A DNA stretch of 64,000 bases, taken from assembly GCA_035695065.1 (NCBI GenBank), contig DASSEW010000020.1, positions 1-64,000 of the forward strand, given 5' to 3'. The notes beneath the pieces were generated by a model. The model saw only the letters and a program-made list of their open reading frames with translations. It ran no database searches and was not told the DNA's origin. The position numbers and the translations under genes are program-made. This document shows, piece after piece, positions 48,786 to 58,333 of this stretch. Position 1 is the first letter of the stretch, and every line of letters starts with the position of its first letter. The stretch is from 66-474 sp035695065. Lineage in GTDB: Bacteria > Pseudomonadota > Gammaproteobacteria > Xanthomonadales > Rhodanobacteraceae.

Positions 48786-48807
48786 GTTTGGGTGTTACGC
48801 TGGTCGG

Positions 48808-49554
48808 ATGACAGTCCTGAGCGTGAACCTCAACAAGGTCGCGGTGCTGCGCAACGCGCGCGGCGAGAGCGAACCCGACATTGCCACCGCCGCGAACACC
48901 TGCATCGACGCCGGATGCGGGGGCATCACCGTGCACCCTCGACCCGATCGCCGCCACATCACCCCGGAGGACGTGCTGCTGCTGGCCGACCTGACCCGCG
49001 GCCGGGTCGAGTACAACATGGAGGGCAACCCGTTCGCCGGCGCACGCGAAGGTTACCCCGGCTTCGTCGAGCTGGTGCGGCAGGCGCGCCCCACCCAGGC
49101 CACGCTGGTGCCGGATGCCGAAGGCCAGATCACGTCCGACCACGGTTTCGATCTGGCGCGCGATGCGGAGCGCCTGAAGCCGCTGGTGCGCGAATTGAAT
49201 GCACTCGGATGCCGCGTTTCGCTGTTCATGGACGTCGGGTCCGATCATCTGGAGATAGCGAAGCAGATCGGTGCCGCGCGCGTCGAGCTTTACACCGGTC
49301 CCTACGCGAAGGCTTTTGCGGCGGGTGATGACCAGGGCGAGTTGGAGCGCTGCGTCGAGACCGCGCAGCGCGCGCTGGATGCGGGCCTGGCGGTGAACGC
49401 CGGCCATGATCTCAACCAGCGCAATCTCGGCGCGCTGAAGCGCGCCATTCCGCAGCTTGCGGAAGTCTCGATCGGGCATGCACTGATCGGCGAGGCGTTG
49501 TACGAAGGGCTCGCCGTGACCGTGCGCAACTACCTGGCCATCCTTGCTGCCTGA
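48808..49554 (+). CDS. pdxJ: Pyridoxine 5'-phosphate synthase
   Basis: Condenses 1-deoxy-D-xylulose 5-phosphate with 3-amino-2-oxopropyl phosphate to form pyridoxine 5'-phosphate, the last ring-forming step of vitamin B6 synthesis. The 248-residue TIM barrel shows SVNLNKVAVLRNARG, ITVHPRPDRRHI (catalytic His), EYNMEGNP, TLVPDAEGQITSDHGFD and VNAGHDLN. The ATG at 48808 is set by the family N-terminus; the frame is open through the terminator upstream. Located next to the TonB cluster, as in Xanthomonas. Confidence 0.95.
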   Translation: MTVLSVNLNKVAVLRNARGESEPDIATAANTCIDAGCGGITVHPRPDRRHITPEDVLLLADLTRGRVEYNMEGNPFAGAREGYPGFVELVRQARPTQATLVPDAEGQITSDHGFDLARDAERLKPLVRELNALGCRVSLFMDVGSDHLEIAKQIGAARVELYTGPYAKAFAAGDDQGELERCVETAQRALDAGLAVNAGHDLNQRNLGALKRAIPQLAEVSIGHALIGEALYEGLAVTVRNYLAILAA

Positions 49555-49666
49555 CGCGGCTCTTTGAAGGGTGCGCGCATGATGTGCGTTTCTGGAGCCA
49601 GTGATTCCAGCGAGCATCACCCAGGCGACTGCTTTCCGCACTGCAGCGCTCAGGGCTGATCGCAAT

Positions 49667-49695
49667 AAAAAAGGCCGCGCAATGCGCGGCCTTTT
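49667..49695. terminator. Bidirectional intrinsic terminator
   Basis: GGCCGCGC (49673-49680) and its complement (49684-49691) with a 3-nt loop, six A residues on the left and four T residues on the right. It serves the convergent pdxJ and exbD genes. Confidence 0.85.
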
Positions 49696-49716
49696 CCGTT
49701 ACGCGTGCTACCAGGC

Positions 49717-50148
49717 TCAGCCGACGCCCGGCTTGCCCAGCTTGCCGGTGGTGACGAAGCCCAGGTGCACCATGCCTTCGGCTTTCGCGTCGGACATCAC
49801 CATCTTGATGAACTTGTACGGCGTTTCCTTGTCGGCGCGGATGTTCAACGCCGGCTGCGGGAACTGCTGCGCGGTCACCGCAAGCCTCGCTTTCAGCTCG
49901 GGTTCGTCGAGCTTGGAATCGTTCCAGTAGACGGTGCCATCGGACTGGATCGCCAGGTCGATCGGGGGAACCTTGACCTCGGTGGCCTTCTGGTTCGGAT
50001 CGGCCTTGGGCAGGGTGACCTTGATCTTGTGCGACATCAGGGGCGCCGTGATCATGAAGATGATCAGCAGAACCAGCATCACGTCCACGAGGGGCGTGAC
50101 GTTGATTTCCGACATCGGACCGCCGCTGTTATTGCTGCTGAAAGCCAT
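49717..50148 (-). CDS. exbD2: ExbD-type biopolymer transport protein (second copy)
   Basis: A 143-residue inner-membrane protein of the TonB motor. One transmembrane helix carries the proton-path aspartate in INVTPLVDVMLVLLIIFMITAP, followed by a periplasmic domain (VPPIDLAIQSDGTVYWNDSKLDEPEL, NIRADKETPYKFIKMVMSDAKAEG). Xanthomonas has the same tonB-exbB-exbD1-exbD2 order, in which exbD2 has a special role in pathogenic responses. It follows exbD1 by 17 bp and ends at a strong terminator. Confidence 0.93.
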   Translation of the reverse strand: MAFSSNNSGGPMSEINVTPLVDVMLVLLIIFMITAPLMSHKIKVTLPKADPNQKATEVKVPPIDLAIQSDGTVYWNDSKLDEPELKARLAVTAQQFPQPALNIRADKETPYKFIKMVMSDAKAEGMVHLGFVTTGKLGKPGVG

Positions 50149-50165
50149 GACGCTCTGCCCTCGTC

Positions 50166-50573
50166 CTACTGCTCGAACCCGATCTTCTGCACGTTGTTGC
50201 GCTTGGCCTCGGCCAGCACCCGCGCGATGTAGTCGTACGGGGTGACGTCGGTGGCGGTAATGTGCACTTCGGGCTGCTGGTCTTCCGCCTTCGCACCGAT
50301 TACCGCCAACTGCGCCTGCAACTCCAGATCCGAAACCGGCAGATCATTCCAGTACATCGAGCCGTCTTCCTTGATGGAGAGGTTGATCGGCGTCGGTGGA
50401 TTTTGCGGCGGCGGGACGTTGTGGTTCGGCTGCGGAAGATCAATGGTGATGTTGTGCTGCAGCAGCGGCGCCGTGATCATGAAGATGATCAGCAGCACCA
50501 GCATCACGTCCACCAGCGGCGTGACGTTGATTTCCGAAAGCGGACCGCTGCCCGAGCCGGTGCTGAAAGCCAT
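50166..50573 (-). CDS. exbD1: ExbD-type biopolymer transport protein (first copy)
   Basis: A 135-residue partner of ExbB in energising TonB-dependent outer-membrane uptake. The helix INVTPLVDVMLVLLIIFMITAPLL holds the essential aspartate, identical to the downstream copy; the periplasmic part contains NLSIKEDGSMYWNDLPVSDLELQAQL and VTPYDYIARVLAEAKRNNVQKIGF. It lies 12 bp after exbB. Confidence 0.93.
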   Translation of the reverse strand: MAFSTGSGSGPLSEINVTPLVDVMLVLLIIFMITAPLLQHNITIDLPQPNHNVPPPQNPPTPINLSIKEDGSMYWNDLPVSDLELQAQLAVIGAKAEDQQPEVHITATDVTPYDYIARVLAEAKRNNVQKIGFEQ

Positions 50574-50585
50574 TACCGGAACTCC

Positions 50586-51407
50586 TTACTTCTTGGCAGC
50601 CGGCGGCGGCGGCACGCTGCTGCCGGCGACGTTGGCGGCGCGGGTACCGGCCACGGCCGCGGCCGGGGTGGTCTCCACGCGCGAACCGGTCGAGAAGAAG
50701 TCGTGCAGGTCGTGCGCGAACTCGTCGAAGCGGGCGTAGGTCACGCGGTTGGCGCGCACGTAGAAGTTGTACGCCAGCACCGCCGGAATCGCGGTGAAAA
50801 GACCCAGCGCGGTCATGATCAACGCCTCACCCACCGGACCCGCGACCGCTTCGATCGAGGACTGGCCGGAAGCGCCGAGGTTGATCAGCGCGTGGTAGAT
50901 GCCCATCACGGTGCCGAGCAGACCGACGAACGGAGCCGCCGAGCCGACCGTCGCCAGCAGGGTGAGGCCGCCTTCCAGGCGCATGCTCTCGCGAGCGACG
51001 GCCTGGCGCAGGGCGCGATCCACGAACTCGGAGCGGTTCAGCGCCTCGACCATGCGGCTGCCTTCATGCCGCTGATGGTGCGCGGCCGCGGAAGCGGCAT
51101 CCAGCGCGATCTTGGAGAACGGTTCGCCGCGCGACTGCTTTTCCATCAGGCGAATCGCGTCCTGCGCGGACGGCGTATCCCAGAACGCCGCCATGACCCT
51201 GTCCGCGCGTGAGCGGATGAGTGCGTTGCGCAGTGCGTTCGCGATGATGAAGTACCACGAGCACAGCGACATCAGGAACAGGGTGACCAGCACCAGCCAG
51301 CCGACCCAGTCGAGACTGTGGATCAGGTGATCGAAGCCCATCTGCTGCAGGGCTTGCGCATTGCTGTTGCCGGCCATGGCCGGCGAGGTGGATGGAGTTT
51401 GCTGCAT
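50586..51407 (-). CDS. exbB: ExbB/TolQ family proton channel protein
   Basis: A 273-residue inner-membrane proton channel subunit that, with ExbD, powers TonB. It has three transmembrane helices: VGWLVLVTLFLMSLCSWYFII, then LLATVGSAAPFVGLLGTVMGIYHAL, and ALIMTALGLFTAIPAVLAYNFYV, the MotA/TolQ/ExbB signature. It lies about 78 bp downstream of tonB and upstream of both exbD genes. The longer N-terminus (about 35 residues) is usual for this group. Confidence 0.94.
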   Translation of the reverse strand: MQQTPSTSPAMAGNSNAQALQQMGFDHLIHSLDWVGWLVLVTLFLMSLCSWYFIIANALRNALIRSRADRVMAAFWDTPSAQDAIRLMEKQSRGEPFSKIALDAASAAAHHQRHEGSRMVEALNRSEFVDRALRQAVARESMRLEGGLTLLATVGSAAPFVGLLGTVMGIYHALINLGASGQSSIEAVAGPVGEALIMTALGLFTAIPAVLAYNFYVRANRVTYARFDEFAHDLHDFFSTGSRVETTPAAAVAGTRAANVAGSSVPPPPAAKK

Positions 51408-51484
51408 GGCGCTACCCTTCCTTAAAACGTGATAGGTGACTGTAACGGATTAGCTTCGGGTGAAAGTGAAAAATTTCGGCTGCT

Positions 51485-52144
51485 TTATTCGGCACCGCTG
51501 AGGTTGAAGTTGACCGGAATGCGGACGACGCCGCCCACGGCCTGGCCGTTCTTCATGCCCGGATTGAACTTCCAGCCGCGCGCCGCTTCCTCCGCGGAAC
51601 GGTCCAGCTCGCGATAGCCGCTGGATTTCTCCACGGTGACGTTGGTGACGTTGCCCTGCGCATCGATGGTGACGTCCAGGATCACCGTGCCCTGATGCTG
51701 CTGGCGCAACGCCTCGATCGGATACTTGGGCGGATTGCGGTTCTTGTAGCTGATGTCCACGCCCGGCGCGATGTCGGCCGGCGGCGCAGGCGGCGCAGGC
51801 GGCGCAGGCGGCGGTGCCGGTTCCGGCATGCTCGAGACTTCCTGGACCGGCGGCGGCTGTGCCGGCGGTGGCGGTGTCGGTGGCGGCTTGACCAATTCCT
51901 TGATCTTCGGCGGCGGCGTCTTCGGCGGCTCCGGCGGCGGCGGCGGCGGCGGGGGAGGAGGAGGAGGCGGCGGAATGAAGGTCACGCTGGTGACGTTTTC
52001 CTTCTTCACTTCCTTGGCTTCCGGCGGCGCAGCCGGGGTGATCAGAACCAGGATAACGACGGCGTGCACCGCAATCGCTGCTGCGATCGCGATCGTGCGC
52101 CACCAGTTGAAGCGATCTTTTTGGGTCGCGGGGGTCGGAGCCAT
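51485..52144 (-). CDS. tonB: TonB energy transducer
   Basis: A 219-residue protein linking the ExbBD motor to outer-membrane receptors. An N-terminal signal anchor (WWRTIAIAAAIAVHAVVILVLI, with the SHLS-type histidine as VH) is followed by a proline-rich periplasmic spanner that includes 14 consecutive prolines and APP repeats, and the C-terminal TonB domain (NRNPPKYPIEALRQQHQGTVILDVTIDAQGNVTNVTVEKSSGYRELDRSAEEAARGWKFNP). The C-repeat codons make this region prone to length change. First gene of the tonB-exbB-exbD1-exbD2 cluster. Confidence 0.94.
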   Translation of the reverse strand: MAPTPATQKDRFNWWRTIAIAAAIAVHAVVILVLITPAAPPEAKEVKKENVTSVTFIPPPPPPPPPPPPPPEPPKTPPPKIKELVKPPPTPPPPAQPPPVQEVSSMPEPAPPPAPPAPPAPPADIAPGVDISYKNRNPPKYPIEALRQQHQGTVILDVTIDAQGNVTNVTVEKSSGYRELDRSAEEAARGWKFNPGMKNGQAVGGVVRIPVNFNLSGAE

Positions 52145-52326
52145 CGTGTAAACCAGTCGCTGTCCGTCGTGTTCTCGCGGCCATCGCCGCTACAGGCGGA
52201 CGACGCCGCTGAGGGCGGCTGAAAAGAGAAGCAAATTACACCAGCACCGGGCTTTTGCCTAGAGGGTTTTGGCACCCGGTTTGCAAAATATGTGATCCGG
52301 ACCGTAACCGGCTCGGATGATCAAGG

Positions 52327-53466
52327 TCACTTTTTCTTGCGTACCTTCGTATTGGCTTTGACGGTCGGCAGGCCACCCTTCTCGTACGCAGCATTGGCCT
52401 TGGCTGTTTCCCCGCCGAGCAAGTATGCGTCGCCTTCCAGCTTGTAGTTGTCGCTGTTGGGCTTGATCACGCCTTTGCTCATACCGTCCTCGACGACCTG
52501 CGCAGCCTTCAGCGCATTGGTCTTCGTGTCTTTGCCACTCACGGCGATGTTGTAGTAGAGCTTGGCCATGTTGACATACGTGGCTTCGTCGGTGATCTGG
52601 CCATTCGCGCGCGCGCGCTCAAGCAACGGCAGTGCCTTGTCGTATTCCTGCGCATTGATGTAGATCTGCACGACGTTCATCAGCAGCTTGGCGTTGTTCG
52701 GGTCCTTGGCCAGGGCCGCTTCCGCCACCTTGGCGGCCTCGTCGTATTTGTCCATCGCGAAGTAGCTTGCGATCAGGATCTGGTCCCAGCTCTCCTTCGG
52801 CTGATCGGAGGTGGCCTTGGCCTTCTGGATCGCGGCCACGGCTTCCGGGTACTTCTCCATCCGATACAGCACATTCCCCTTCAGCGCATAAGCGTCGGCC
52901 GACTGCTTCCCGCTCTGCTGCAACCAGCTGTCCAGCGCTGCCAGTGCCTGCGGGTAGTCCTCGTCGGCAACGTACATTTGCGCCAACGCATACAACGTGG
53001 GGAAATAATCGTCATTGGGCAACGAGTTCAGGTCGAGCGCCTGCTTTTGCAGCGCGATCGCGCCCTTGGTGTCGCCGCTGTTGTATTTCAGCAGCGCCAG
53101 TCCGGAGAGTGCCTTGGCCTTGGCATACGGGTTGTCGCTGCTGTCGGCGATCGGTTGCAAGTCCTTTTGGGCAGTGGCCGCATCATTGCTGTTGACGGCA
53201 TTCAGCCCTTCGTTGAGCGCATCCGCCTGCTTCTGGCTGAGGCCCTGAACCTTGGGCTCCGGCCGGGTGGCGTTCGGATACTGGCTGGACTGTGTGGGCT
53301 GGCTTTGTTCCTTTTCCTTCTTCGGCTTCTCCGATTTCCCGCACTGATTGCGGATCATCTGCATGGAGGTGCAGCCCTCTCCGGAGGTCTGCGCGACCGC
53401 CAACCCTGAAGGAAGCGCCAGCGCTGCGCACATGCCATATGCGATCCAACGTGATTCGAGTTTCAT
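52327..53466 (-). CDS. Exported tetratricopeptide repeat protein
   Basis: A 379-residue protein with a signal peptide (WIAYGMCAALALPSGLAVAQ). After a charged low-complexity stretch (KSEKPKKEKEQSQPTQSS) it has six or more TPR-like repeats (PYAKAKALSGLALLKYNSGDTKGAIALQKQALDL, DAYALKGNVLYRMEKYPEAVAAIQKAK, AKLLMNVVQIYINAQEYDKALPLLERA) and a very basic C-terminus (KVRKKK). Probably a periplasmic scaffold, possibly tied to TonB transport by position (inference). The ATG at 53466 is preferred because the signal peptide starts there. Confidence 0.82.
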   Translation of the reverse strand: MKLESRWIAYGMCAALALPSGLAVAQTSGEGCTSMQMIRNQCGKSEKPKKEKEQSQPTQSSQYPNATRPEPKVQGLSQKQADALNEGLNAVNSNDAATAQKDLQPIADSSDNPYAKAKALSGLALLKYNSGDTKGAIALQKQALDLNSLPNDDYFPTLYALAQMYVADEDYPQALAALDSWLQQSGKQSADAYALKGNVLYRMEKYPEAVAAIQKAKATSDQPKESWDQILIASYFAMDKYDEAAKVAEAALAKDPNNAKLLMNVVQIYINAQEYDKALPLLERARANGQITDEATYVNMAKLYYNIAVSGKDTKTNALKAAQVVEDGMSKGVIKPNSDNYKLEGDAYLLGGETAKANAAYEKGGLPTVKANTKVRKKK

Positions 53467-53654
53467 GGAAACCTCGGAGGAAGCTGTGTGCCGGCGGCAC
53501 TGGAGCAGATCAGAGTAGCGCGCACCCGCGGCCAAGCTCAAGTTCCTTGCAGCACTTGACCCGGTGCTCACGTTTCTTTCCTGCCTGCGCCGTTGGAAGG
53601 CATCAGGCAGGGGTGACGGGAACGGCGGCAACGCGCGAGGGCCGCCTTCGAACC

Positions 53655-56066
53655 TTACACGTCCAGATTCGCGACCTTCAGCGCATTGGTCTCGATGAAA
53701 TCGCGGCGCGGCTCGACCACGTCACCCATCAACGTGGCGAAGATCTGGTCGGCGGCCACGGCATCCTCGATGCGCACCTGCAGGAGACGGCGGGTATCCG
53801 GATTCACCGTGGTTTCCCACAATTGCTCAGGATTCATTTCGCCCAGGCCCTTGAAGCGCTGGATGTTGCGGCCCTTCTTCGCCTCCTCGAACAGCCATCC
53901 TCGGGCTTGCGCGAAATCGAAGATGGATTGACTCGCGCTGCCACGGCGGATCTGCGCGCCCTCGCGGACGAAGCCGTGCAGCGCGCGCGACATCTCCAGC
54001 AGCGGCCGGTAGTCGGCGCCGGAGAAAAACGTCTGCGGCAGAACCCAGGTGTGTTCTCCGCCGTGCTGGCTGCGCTTCAGCAGCAACGCAGCCGGATGCT
54101 CCGCAACCGCCTCGCGCAGCTCCAGCGTGTATCGCGCGCGCCCAAGGCCCGTGGCATTGATCCGCGCGATCAAAGAATCCATCCATGAGTGCAGTGCACG
54201 CGAGTCCTGCCACAGTGCCGCTTCCAGCGGTGCGTGGTCCAAAAGCGCGGTGAGGAACGCCGGATCACCACGCTGGCCCAGGCGGGCAATCTGGTCGAGC
54301 GCGCTCTGGTACTGGCGCAGCAGCTTCTCCAGCGCTTCGCCCTGCACCGGCGGCGCATCAGGTGCATAGCTCAATTCCGCACCTTCCACCGCGTTGGCGA
54401 TCAGGTACTCGTTGAGCGCGGCGTCATCCTTCAGATACAGCTCCTGCTTGCCTTGCTTGATCTTGTACAACGGCGGCAAGCCGATGTAGACATGCCCGCG
54501 TTCGATCAATTCCGGCATCTGCCGGTAAAAGAAGGTCAGCAGCAGCGTGCGGATGTGCGAGCCGTCCACGTCCGCGTCGGTCATGATGATGATGCGGTGG
54601 TAACGCAACTTGTCGGCGTTGAACTCGTCCTTGCCGATGCCGGTGCCAAGCGCGGTGATGAGGGTGCCGACTTCCGCCGAGCTCAGCATCTTGTCGAAGC
54701 GCGCCTTCTCCACATTGAGGATCTTGCCCTTCAGCGGCAACACCGCCTGGGTCTTCCGGTTGCGGCCCTGCTTGGCCGAGCCGCCTGCCGAGTCGCCCTC
54801 GACCAGGAACAATTCCGAAAGCGCCGGATCCTTCTCCTGACAATCAGCCAGCTTGCCCGGCAGCCCCGCGATATCCAGTGCGCCCTTGCGGCGGGTCAGT
54901 TCGCGCGCCTTGCGCGCGGCTTCCCTGGCCCGAGCGGCGTCGACCACTTTTTCCGCAATGGCGCGCGCCTCGGCCGGGTTCTCCAGCAGGAATTCCTCCA
55001 GCTTGCTGTTCACCGCTTGCTCGACGACGCCTTTCACCTCGCTGGAGACCAGCTTGTCCTTGGTCTGCGATGAGAACTTGGGGTCCGGCACCTTGATCGA
55101 GAGCACCGCAATCAAGCCCTCGCGCATGTCGTCGCCGGCCAAGGCGATCTTGGCGTTCTTCGCCAAACCTTCCTTTTCGATGTAGTTCGTGACCGTTCGC
55201 GTCAGGGCGGCGCGAAATCCCGTCAGATGCGTGCCGCCGTCCTTCTGCGGGATGTTGTTGGTGAAGCAGTAAACCGACTCCTGGTACCCATCCGTCCACT
55301 GCATGGCCAGCTCGACCGTGGTGCCGTCGGTTTGCGAGCTGAAATGGATGACGCTGGGATGCAACGGGGTCTTCAGTTGCGCCAGGTGCTGCACGAACGA
55401 GCGAATGCCGCCCTCGTACTGGAACACATCGCGCTTGTCCACGCGCTGGTCCACCAGCTCGATGCGCACCCCGGAATTCAAAAATGCGAGTTCCCTCAAT
55501 CGCTTGGAGAGGACGTCATAGTGGAATTCGGTATTGGTGAATGTCGCGGGACTCGGGAGAAAGCGCACAGTGGTGCCGCGCCGGTCGGCCGGCCCTGCCA
55601 CTTTGAGCGGATACAGCGGTTCGCCGAGCTGGTATTCCTGCCGGTGTTCCTGGCCATCACGGTAGATGGTCAGCCAGAGATGCTCGGAAAGCGCGTTGAC
55701 CACCGAGACACCCACGCCATGCAAACCACCGGAGACCTTGTAGGAATTGGCGTCGAACTTGCCGCCCGCGTGCAACACGGTCATCACCACTTCGGCGGTG
55801 GACCGCCCTTCTTCGGGATGCATGTCGACGGGAATGCCGCGCCCGTTGTCGCTGACGCTGACGGTGCCGTCGTCGTGAATGGTGACGATCACCTCGTCGC
55901 AATAGCCCGCCAACGCCTCGTCGATCGCGTTGTCCACCACCTCGAAGACCATGTGATGCAAGCCGGTTCCGTCATCGGTATCACCGATGTACATGCCGGG
56001 CCGTTTGCGGACGGCTTCGAGGCCCTTAAGAACCTTGATACTGCTGGAATCGTAATGATCGTTCAT
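53655..56066 (-). CDS. gyrB: DNA gyrase subunit B
   Basis: ATPase subunit of gyrase, which with GyrA introduces negative supercoils. At 803 residues it has the gammaproteobacterial length including the inserted TOPRIM tail domain. GHKL ATP site: EVVDNAIDEALAGYCDEV, DNGRGIPVDMHPEEGRSTAEVVMTVLHAGGKF, GGLHGVGVSVVNALS. TOPRIM: LFLVEGDSAGGSAKQGRNRKTQAVLPLKGKILNVEKA and MTDADVDGSHIRTLLLTFFYR. The C-terminus has QRFKGLGEMNPEQLWETTVNP. It follows recF by 67 bp on the origin-proximal operon. Confidence 0.98.
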   Translation of the reverse strand: MNDHYDSSSIKVLKGLEAVRKRPGMYIGDTDDGTGLHHMVFEVVDNAIDEALAGYCDEVIVTIHDDGTVSVSDNGRGIPVDMHPEEGRSTAEVVMTVLHAGGKFDANSYKVSGGLHGVGVSVVNALSEHLWLTIYRDGQEHRQEYQLGEPLYPLKVAGPADRRGTTVRFLPSPATFTNTEFHYDVLSKRLRELAFLNSGVRIELVDQRVDKRDVFQYEGGIRSFVQHLAQLKTPLHPSVIHFSSQTDGTTVELAMQWTDGYQESVYCFTNNIPQKDGGTHLTGFRAALTRTVTNYIEKEGLAKNAKIALAGDDMREGLIAVLSIKVPDPKFSSQTKDKLVSSEVKGVVEQAVNSKLEEFLLENPAEARAIAEKVVDAARAREAARKARELTRRKGALDIAGLPGKLADCQEKDPALSELFLVEGDSAGGSAKQGRNRKTQAVLPLKGKILNVEKARFDKMLSSAEVGTLITALGTGIGKDEFNADKLRYHRIIIMTDADVDGSHIRTLLLTFFYRQMPELIERGHVYIGLPPLYKIKQGKQELYLKDDAALNEYLIANAVEGAELSYAPDAPPVQGEALEKLLRQYQSALDQIARLGQRGDPAFLTALLDHAPLEAALWQDSRALHSWMDSLIARINATGLGRARYTLELREAVAEHPAALLLKRSQHGGEHTWVLPQTFFSGADYRPLLEMSRALHGFVREGAQIRRGSASQSIFDFAQARGWLFEEAKKGRNIQRFKGLGEMNPEQLWETTVNPDTRRLLQVRIEDAVAADQIFATLMGDVVEPRRDFIETNALKVANLDV

Positions 56067-56133
56067 GGATGGCTCGAGCGCGGGCGGGGCTGCGCAAACG
56101 CGTAATTATAGCGCAGCAGGGTTGGCGCCGAGG

Positions 56134-57201
56134 TCAGGCCCGGCGGAGAGCTCCGTGTTCCACGTGAAACCGCTCCGCTCTTTCCGAAACGGCTGGCGGA
56201 AATTGCGTGGCGGTCAGCCAGACCTGTGCGGGTCGTTCAGCCACCCACTCCAGCACCACCCGCTGGTGCGCCTCATCGAGTTCCGAGGTCAAGTCATCGA
56301 GGCACAGCATGGGCCACTCGCCCTGCTGCCCCGCGAACACCGCGGCTTGGGCCAGAACGCAGGCCAACGCCGCGAGCTTGGTCTGACCACGGGAAAAGAA
56401 TTCCCTGCCGGGCGCCTGTTCGAATTCCAGCCGCCAATCCGCATGATGCGGTCCCAAACGGGTATGGCCTCGAGCTCTGTCCTGGGCACGATGATCCGCC
56501 AGGACGTCCTGGAGTCGCTGCTCGCGGTTCCATCCGCTGCGGAATCCGAACCGCGGCTCCCCCAGTTCCGGGAGCAAAGTTGACGCAAGCCCCTCGAGCT
56601 GACGTTGCAGCACCTCGAAGTACTCCCGCCGGGTCTGGTCGATCTGCTCACCCAGCCGGCCCAGCTCGGCTTCCCAGAACTCGAACTGATCCGCGTCGTC
56701 AGCCTGTTTCAGCAGTGCATTGCGCTGACGCAGGGCGCGCCGGTAATCGCGCCACCAGTCCAGCGTTCGATGTTCCACATGGAACACTCCCCAATCCAGG
56801 AACCGTCGGCGTTGCTCCGAGGCCCCCGTGATCAAGGCGTGGCTGCCTGGTTCGAAGCAGACCACCGCGCACAGCTCCAGCAGAGGCGAGAGAGTCGAGC
56901 GTGATCCCCCATCAACCTGTACGCGCCATTCGCCGCCTTCGCGGGCGAGGCCGAGCCGATGCTCACCACGGTTTCGTTTCAACTCCGCGAACAGATCGAA
57001 CCCGGCGCGCTCCCGCTGGATCAACGAATCCCGGGCACCAGCCCGGAACGAATGTCCGTGCGAAAGCAGATAAACGGCTTCGAGAACGCTGGTCTTGCCC
57101 GCGCCGTTCGGCCCCACCAGCCAGTTGAGCCGAGGCCCGGGTGCGATCTCCACCGCGTCGAAGCAACGCAGGTGATGGGCGCGGAGCAAATCAATCCTCA
57201 T
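56134..57201 (-). CDS. recF: DNA replication and repair protein RecF
   Basis: SMC-like ATPase that helps load RecA at gaps and restart forks. Walker A is LVGPNGAGKTSVLEAVYLLSHG, Walker B LCLDDLTSELDEAHQRVVL, and the signature motif is in EFFSRGQTKLAALACVLAQA, with a Q where the SxG motif is found. 355 residues is standard. Its gene order dnaA-dnaN-recF-gyrB is the conserved origin arrangement; it follows dnaN by 31 bp. Confidence 0.95.
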   Translation of the reverse strand: MRIDLLRAHHLRCFDAVEIAPGPRLNWLVGPNGAGKTSVLEAVYLLSHGHSFRAGARDSLIQRERAGFDLFAELKRNRGEHRLGLAREGGEWRVQVDGGSRSTLSPLLELCAVVCFEPGSHALITGASEQRRRFLDWGVFHVEHRTLDWWRDYRRALRQRNALLKQADDADQFEFWEAELGRLGEQIDQTRREYFEVLQRQLEGLASTLLPELGEPRFGFRSGWNREQRLQDVLADHRAQDRARGHTRLGPHHADWRLEFEQAPGREFFSRGQTKLAALACVLAQAAVFAGQQGEWPMLCLDDLTSELDEAHQRVVLEWVAERPAQVWLTATQFPPAVSERAERFHVEHGALRRA

Positions 57202-57232
57202 GCCCCGCGCCCCGCGCGTGGATACGGTGGAA

Positions 57233-58333
57233 TCAGAGCCGCAACGGCATCACCACATGCCGTACATGCTCGTGCTCGGCACCCTGCAACATGCAGCTGG
57301 ACTGCGCGTCCCGCAGCTGCAAGCGCACCCGCTCGTCATTGAGTGAACCCAGCGCATCCAGCAAATAGCCGACATTGAAGCCGATCGCCAGATCGTTTAC
57401 CGACGTTTCGGCCTCCAACTCTTCCACAGCTTCTTCCTGCTCGGGATTGTGCGCGACGATCCGCAACCGCCCGGGACTGACTTCCAGGCGGACGCCGCGG
57501 TACTTCTCGTTGGAGAGGATCGCAGCGCGCTGCAGGGCCGCTCGCAATGCCTCGCGATCGAGGTGCAGCAGCTTGTCGGCGCCCAGCGGAATCACCGCTT
57601 CGTAATCCGGGAAACGCCCGTCGATCAGCTTGGAAGTGAACATCACATCGTTGCGGCGCACCCGCAAGTGATTGCGCGCAAATTCAATCGTGATCTCGCC
57701 TTCGTCGCTACCGAACAAGCCGAGCAGCTCCATCACGCCCTTGCGCGGAATGATGATCTGCCGATTGGTGCTCACCTTCCTGTCCAGCTTGGTTTCGGCC
57801 AGCGCCAATCGATGCCCGTCGGTGGCCACGCAACGCAGGCCGGCATCGCGCAAATCCAGCAACATGCCGTTCAAGTAGTAGCGCACGTCCTGGTTCGCCA
57901 TCGCGAAAGCGGTGCGCTCCATCAGCTCCTTCAGCGTCGCCTCGGGCAGCATCACCTTGTCCACCAGCTCGATCGAATCGATCGTGGGGAATTCTTCCGC
58001 AGGCAAGGTAGCCAGGGTGAACCGGCTGCGGCCCGCGTGCACTGCCACGCGATCGCCATTGAGCTTGATGTCGAGCAGCGAGCCGTCCGCCAGTGCGCGC
58101 ACGATGTCGAAAAGCTTGCGCGCCGGAATCGTCGTCGCGCCTTCCTCGCCATTTTCGACGGCGATGCTGGCGCGCATCTCCACTTCGAGATCGGTTCCCG
58201 TCAGCGTCAATCGCCCCTGTTCCACCTGCACCAGGAGATTGGCGAGTACCGGTAACGTCTGCCGACGTTCCACCACGCCTACCACCTGCTGGAGGGGGTT
58301 GAGCAAGGCTTCTCGTTGAATGCTGAAACGCAT
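57233..58333 (-). CDS. dnaN: DNA polymerase III beta subunit (sliding clamp)
   Basis: Ring-shaped processivity clamp, 366 residues in three repeated domains. Characteristic stretches: MRFSIQREALLNPLQQVVGVVERRQTLPVLANLLV, TIPARKLFDIVRAL, FTLATLPAEEFPTID, MLLDLRDAGLRCVATDGHRLALAE, and the terminal HVVMPLRL that forms the partner-binding pocket. The ATG at 58333 faces the origin region directly. Confidence 0.97.
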   Translation of the reverse strand: MRFSIQREALLNPLQQVVGVVERRQTLPVLANLLVQVEQGRLTLTGTDLEVEMRASIAVENGEEGATTIPARKLFDIVRALADGSLLDIKLNGDRVAVHAGRSRFTLATLPAEEFPTIDSIELVDKVMLPEATLKELMERTAFAMANQDVRYYLNGMLLDLRDAGLRCVATDGHRLALAETKLDRKVSTNRQIIIPRKGVMELLGLFGSDEGEITIEFARNHLRVRRNDVMFTSKLIDGRFPDYEAVIPLGADKLLHLDREALRAALQRAAILSNEKYRGVRLEVSPGRLRIVAHNPEQEEAVEELEAETSVNDLAIGFNVGYLLDALGSLNDERVRLQLRDAQSSCMLQGAEHEHVRHVVMPLRL

